Source: an uncultured Clostridium sp.
GTDB lineage: Bacteria > Bacillota > Clostridia > Christensenellales > Borkfalkiaceae
DNA: 18,379 bases
Assembly (NCBI GenBank): GCA_900555925.1
Contig: USMU01000036.1
Coordinates: forward strand, 1 to 18,379
Reading direction: 5' to 3'
Positions 15,964 through 18,379 of this stretch are shown here, in pieces. The first letter of the stretch is position 1. Each line of letters starts with the position of its first letter. The notes below the pieces were generated by a model, which saw only the letters and a program-made list of their open reading frames with translations, was not told where the DNA came from and did no database searches. Both the position numbers and the translations under genes were made by a program.

Positions 15964-16482
15964 ATGGACAATAAAGAACGAGATAAAAAAGAAATTTTGC
16001 GCCTCGTGGCGGAATACTGCAATAAATATCATAAACCGAAAGCCTTTTGTGAGGGAGATAAAATTCACTATGCGGCACGGGTGTACGGCGAAGAAGAGAT
16101 GACCAATCTCGTGGACAGCGCCCTCGATTTTTGGCTGACTTCGGGCGAGTATACGGAAAAATTTGAAAACGATTTTGCGGCATTTTTGGGCGTAAAGAAA
16201 GCATTTTTGGTCAACAGCGGTTCGTCTGCGAATCTTCTCGCGTTCATGGCGCTAACCTCTCCTCTTTTGGGCGAACGCAGAATCTGCCGCGGGGACGAAA
16301 TCATTACGGTTGCGGCGGGTTTTCCGACCACCGTTACTCCGCCGCGGCCAATTTTCCCACTACCATCGCCCCCATTCTTCAGACTGGCGCGGTTCCCGTA
16401 TTCGTGGATATCACCATTCCGCAATACAATATCGATGTTTCGATGCTGGAAAGAGCGCTGTCCCCTAAGACCAAGGCGGTAA
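15964..16482 (+). CDS. rfbH: RfbH, N-terminal fragment
   Basis: The fragment has 172 residues. Residues 1-126 are genuine RfbH (YGEEEMTNLVDSALDFWLTSG, VNSGSSANLLAF, GDEIITVAAGFPTTV); the remaining 46 are out-of-frame translation. The ATG at 15964 lies 12 bases after rfbG, with only a weak GGGTGA ribosome binding site. Confidence 0.75.
   Translation: MDNKERDKKEILRLVAEYCNKYHKPKAFCEGDKIHYAARVYGEEEMTNLVDSALDFWLTSGEYTEKFENDFAAFLGVKKAFLVNSGSSANLLAFMALTSPLLGERRICRGDEIITVAAGFPTTVTPPRPIFPLPSPPFFRLARFPYSWISPFRNTISMFRCWKERCPLRPRR
16312..16372 (+). repeat. Imperfect direct repeat (offset 32 nt) inside rfbH
   Basis: Copy one, 16312-16340, encodes AAGFPTTVT in the upstream frame. Copy two, 16344-16372, encodes AANFPTTIA in the downstream frame. 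By eye 20 of 29 aligned bases match, with most differences at third positions or conservative codons. That is too diverged for a recent tandem duplication and suggests a join between two rfbH alleles. Confidence 0.8.
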
Positions 16483-17324
16483 TGATAGCGCATACGTTGG
16501 GAAACCCGTTCGACCTTTCCGCCGTGAAAGCCTTCTGCGAAAGAAATCGTCTGTGGCTGGTAGAGGACAACTGCGATGCGCTCGGTTCCAAGTACACGAT
16601 AGACGGACAGGAGAAATATACGGGTACGATCGGCGATATCGGCACGTCGAGCTTTTATCCCCCGCATCATATTACGATGGGGGAAGGCGGGGCGGTCTAT
16701 ACGAGTAATTTGCTCCTTGCGAAAATCATTCGTTCGTTCCGCGATTGGGGCAGAGACTGCGTTTGTCCCTCCGGTACGGATAACCTGTGCAGTCATCGTT
16801 TTGACAGACAATACGGGGAACTGCCGCTGGGTTACGATCATAAGTATGTTTATTCGCATTTTGGATATAATCTGAAAGCTACGGATATGCAGGCCGCCAT
16901 CGGCTGTGCTCAGCTCAAACGGATAGAGGACTTTGCCGCGCGTCGCCGTCATAATTTTTCCCGCTTGAAAGAGGGCTTGAAAGGGTATACGGATAAAATC
17001 ATACTTCCCGAGGCCTGCCCTTCCTCCGAGCCGAGCTGGTTCGGCTTTCTCATTACCTGTAAAGAGGGTGTGGATGCGAATAAAGTCGTGGAATATATTG
17101 AAAAACGCGGCGTGCAGACGCGTCGGCTGTTTGCGGGAAATCTGACAAAACATCCCTGTTTCGACGAAATGCGAAAGACGGGAGAAGGGTACCGAATCGT
17201 CGGAAAGCTCGAAAATACGGACAGGATTACTACATCTACGTTTTGGGTCGGCGTCTATCCGGGCATGACGGACGAAATGACGGATTATATGCTGAAAGTA
17301 ATAAAGGAAGCGTTGTCGCTGTAA
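16404..17324 (+). CDS. rfbH: RfbH, C-terminal fragment
   Basis: The fragment has 306 residues from an internal GTG; homology actually extends back to 16344, so this is not a true start. It contains most of the cofactor pocket (HTLGNPFDL, EDNCDALGS, HHITMGEGGA), the iron-sulfur cysteines and the LLFAGNLTK-type C-terminal region (here RLFAGNLTKHPCF). Confidence 0.72.
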   Translation: MDITIPQYNIDVSMLERALSPKTKAVMIAHTLGNPFDLSAVKAFCERNRLWLVEDNCDALGSKYTIDGQEKYTGTIGDIGTSSFYPPHHITMGEGGAVYTSNLLLAKIIRSFRDWGRDCVCPSGTDNLCSHRFDRQYGELPLGYDHKYVYSHFGYNLKATDMQAAIGCAQLKRIEDFAARRRHNFSRLKEGLKGYTDKIILPEACPSSEPSWFGFLITCKEGVDANKVVEYIEKRGVQTRRLFAGNLTKHPCFDEMRKTGEGYRIVGKLENTDRITTSTFWVGVYPGMTDEMTDYMLKVIKEALSL

Positions 17325-17356
17325 AGGGCGGCCGCGGGATTGGTTTTACGGAGATT

Positions 17357-18304
17357 ATGCAAACGGAAATCCAAAGGAAAAAGATAAGTTTTCTCATTCC
17401 CTGTTATAACGAGGAGGAAAACGTAATACCTTTAAGCGAGGCGATCATCGCGCAGACGGAAAAGCTGTCTTGCGGCTACGACTACGAACTGATTTTTATC
17501 GATAACTGTTCCACAGACGGCACGCGCGCGAAGCTGGAACAGCTCTGCGCGGGGAATAAACGGATAAAAGCAATTTTCAACGCGCGGAATTTCGGGCAGT
17601 TCAATTCTCCCTTTTACGGAATTTTACAGACCTCGGGGGATTGTGTCATCACCATGTGCGCGGATTTTCAGGACCCGCCCGAAATGATTCCGTCCTTGGT
17701 TTCGGAATGGGAAAAGGGCTATAAAATCGTCTGCGCGGTAAAGACGAAGAGCGAGGAAAAGAGATTTGTGCGTTTTCTTCGTACCGTGTACTATAAACTC
17801 GTTCATCGGTTTTCCGACGTGGAGCAAATCGAGCACTTTACGGGTTCCGGGCTATACGATAAGAGCTTTGTGGACGTCCTGCGCACTTTGGACGATCCCG
17901 CGCCGTTCATGCGCGGCATCGTGGCGGAATTGGGGTATAAGAAGATAGAAATTCCCTATACACAGCAAAAGCGCCGCGCGGGAAAGACGCATAATAATTT
18001 TCATACTCTGTATGACGCGGCGATGCTCAGTTTCACGCAATATACGAAATTTCCGATCCGTTTCATCATGTTTTTCGGGATCGTTCTGAACCTGCTGAGC
18101 GTGGCGGGAGGAATAGCCTGCCTCGTATTTCATTGCCTGCATTATAACGTATTGGGGCCCGCGCTCTTTTGCGGTATGGGATTTTTCTCTTCGTTCACCT
18201 TTATTTTTATGAGTATTCTCGGAGAATATCTCCTGAACGTAAAGACGAAAGTCAATCGTCGTCCGCTGGTCATCGAAGAAAAGCGAATCAATTTCGACGA
18301 ATAG
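17357..18304 (+). CDS. GT2-family glycosyltransferase, GtrB/ArnC/DPM1-like, with two C-terminal membrane helices
   Basis: This 315-residue protein has an N-terminal GT-A domain: SFLIPCYNEEENV at 11-23, IDNCSTDGT at 48-56, and the ADFQDPPE motif (102-109) that corresponds to the DxxLQDPPE block of polyprenyl-phosphate glycosyltransferases. A basic RRAGKTHNNF follows at 206-215, and two membrane helices lie at about 234-260 and 267-293. Enzymes of this shape (GtrB, ArnC, dolichol-phosphate mannose synthase) attach a sugar to undecaprenyl phosphate on the cytoplasmic face. Here it could supply the lipid-linked donor for the GT87-like enzyme; that link is inference. The ATG at 17357 has GGAG only 3 bases away, an unusually tight spacing; upstream in-frame codons would overlap rfbH and add unrelated residues. 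Confidence 0.88.
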   Translation: MQTEIQRKKISFLIPCYNEEENVIPLSEAIIAQTEKLSCGYDYELIFIDNCSTDGTRAKLEQLCAGNKRIKAIFNARNFGQFNSPFYGILQTSGDCVITMCADFQDPPEMIPSLVSEWEKGYKIVCAVKTKSEEKRFVRFLRTVYYKLVHRFSDVEQIEHFTGSGLYDKSFVDVLRTLDDPAPFMRGIVAELGYKKIEIPYTQQKRRAGKTHNNFHTLYDAAMLSFTQYTKFPIRFIMFFGIVLNLLSVAGGIACLVFHCLHYNVLGPALFCGMGFFSSFTFIFMSILGEYLLNVKTKVNRRPLVIEEKRINFDE

Positions 18305-18379
18305 AAGCGGGGCAGAATTTTATATTTGATCGAAAAAGCTCCTTAAAAAGGATAAGAGGACGGCCGCCCGTACATCGGG
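18305..18379. other. Right-edge intergenic sequence
   Basis: The 75 bases after the GT2 gene hold no start codon with a ribosome binding site and no terminator. The short self-complementary TCCTTAAAAAGGA (18342-18354) is too small to call. Confidence 0.5.

Larger units (their letters stand above)
15964..17324 (+). pseudogene. rfbH: rfbH (CDP-6-deoxyhexulose 3-dehydrase, E1), frame broken by a 32-nt imperfect repeat
   Basis: E1 is a PMP- and [2Fe-2S]-dependent enzyme that, with a reductase (E3), removes the 3-hydroxyl of CDP-4-keto-6-deoxyglucose. The N-terminal part (15964-16340) reads correctly to VAAGFPTTVTP. The C-terminal part, in another frame from 16344, reads AANFPTTIAPILQTGAVPVF and continues to the end. 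The same motif is thus present twice, 32 bases apart, and removing 32 bases restores one 442-residue protein, about the usual size. The C-terminal part has the E1 hallmarks: histidine in YPPHHITMGEGGA instead of the aminotransferase lysine, and iron-sulfur cysteines in DCVCPSGTDNLC (CxC then seven residues to C) plus an upstream one in EDNCDALG. No E3 reductase gene is in the window. As given the protein would not be made. Confidence 0.88.

Noticed and set aside
14908..16068. Long minus-strand open frame (386 codons) opposite rfbG
   Set aside because: It is the antisense shadow of a clear CDP-glucose 4,6-dehydratase; there is no ribosome binding site or family motif.
16404..17324. Annotation of the downstream rfbH half as a DegT/DnrJ sugar aminotransferase
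   Set aside because: The PLP lysine is replaced by histidine in HHITMGEGG and the iron-sulfur cysteines are present, which identify the E1 dehydrase.
17243..17356. Longer start of the GT2 gene at 17243
   Set aside because: The extra 38 residues overlap rfbH, look like out-of-frame translation and precede the normal GT2 N-terminus.

Overview
The window looks like a chromosomal contig from a bacterium of the Bacillota (Clostridia-like), probably uncultured. Three things support this: the order ECF-ATPase - ecfT - truA, the close association of lepA with hemW, and AGGAGG-type ribosome binding sites throughout. A finer placement is not supported by the sequence alone. All convincing genes are on the + strand, and no tRNA, rRNA, CRISPR array or insertion sequence was seen.

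Layout. (1) 1-5710 is a housekeeping and membrane block. It holds a 5'-truncated two-domain EcfA1-EcfA2 fusion ATPase, ecfT, the tRNA pseudouridine synthase truA, a CPBP-family membrane protease with an unusual C-terminal extension, and a four-helix membrane protein with a PYNQG-repeat tail. A clear Rho-independent terminator ends it. (2) 5733-8122 has a near-consensus promoter, then mnmE (tRNA wobble-uridine modification), a LysR-type regulator and a hairpin terminator. (3) 8138-11466 carries lepA (split by a one-base frameshift), a small MGMT-family protein that keeps the active-site cysteine, and hemW. (4) 11724-18304 is a surface-sugar cluster. It has an SDR-family sugar-nucleotide reductase, a GT87-like multi-spanning glycosyltransferase, rfbF, rfbG and rfbH, which are the CDP-glucose to CDP-4-keto-3,6-dideoxyglucose genes, and a GtrB/ArnC-like GT2 glycosyltransferase.

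How region 4 probably works (inference): RfbF makes CDP-glucose, RfbG makes CDP-4-keto-6-deoxyglucose, RfbH with a reductase partner not seen here would remove the 3-hydroxyl, and the SDR protein would reduce the 4-keto group. The GT2 enzyme could load a sugar onto a polyprenyl phosphate, and the GT87-like enzyme could use such a lipid-linked donor outside the membrane. A strong internal promoter (12714-12742), with a nine-G tract just upstream and a dyad just downstream, precedes the GT87-like to GT2 part.

Two genes are broken as given. lepA lacks one base near 8775. rfbH carries a 32-nt imperfect direct repeat at 16312-16372 that shifts the frame, and removing one repeat length restores a full-length reading frame. 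Its two copies have clearly diverged, so it looks more like a junction between two alleles (recombination or assembly chimera) than a fresh duplication. No wholly new system was recognised. The most notable features are the EcfA fusion, the rfbH junction and the possible switch-like promoter region of the sugar cluster.
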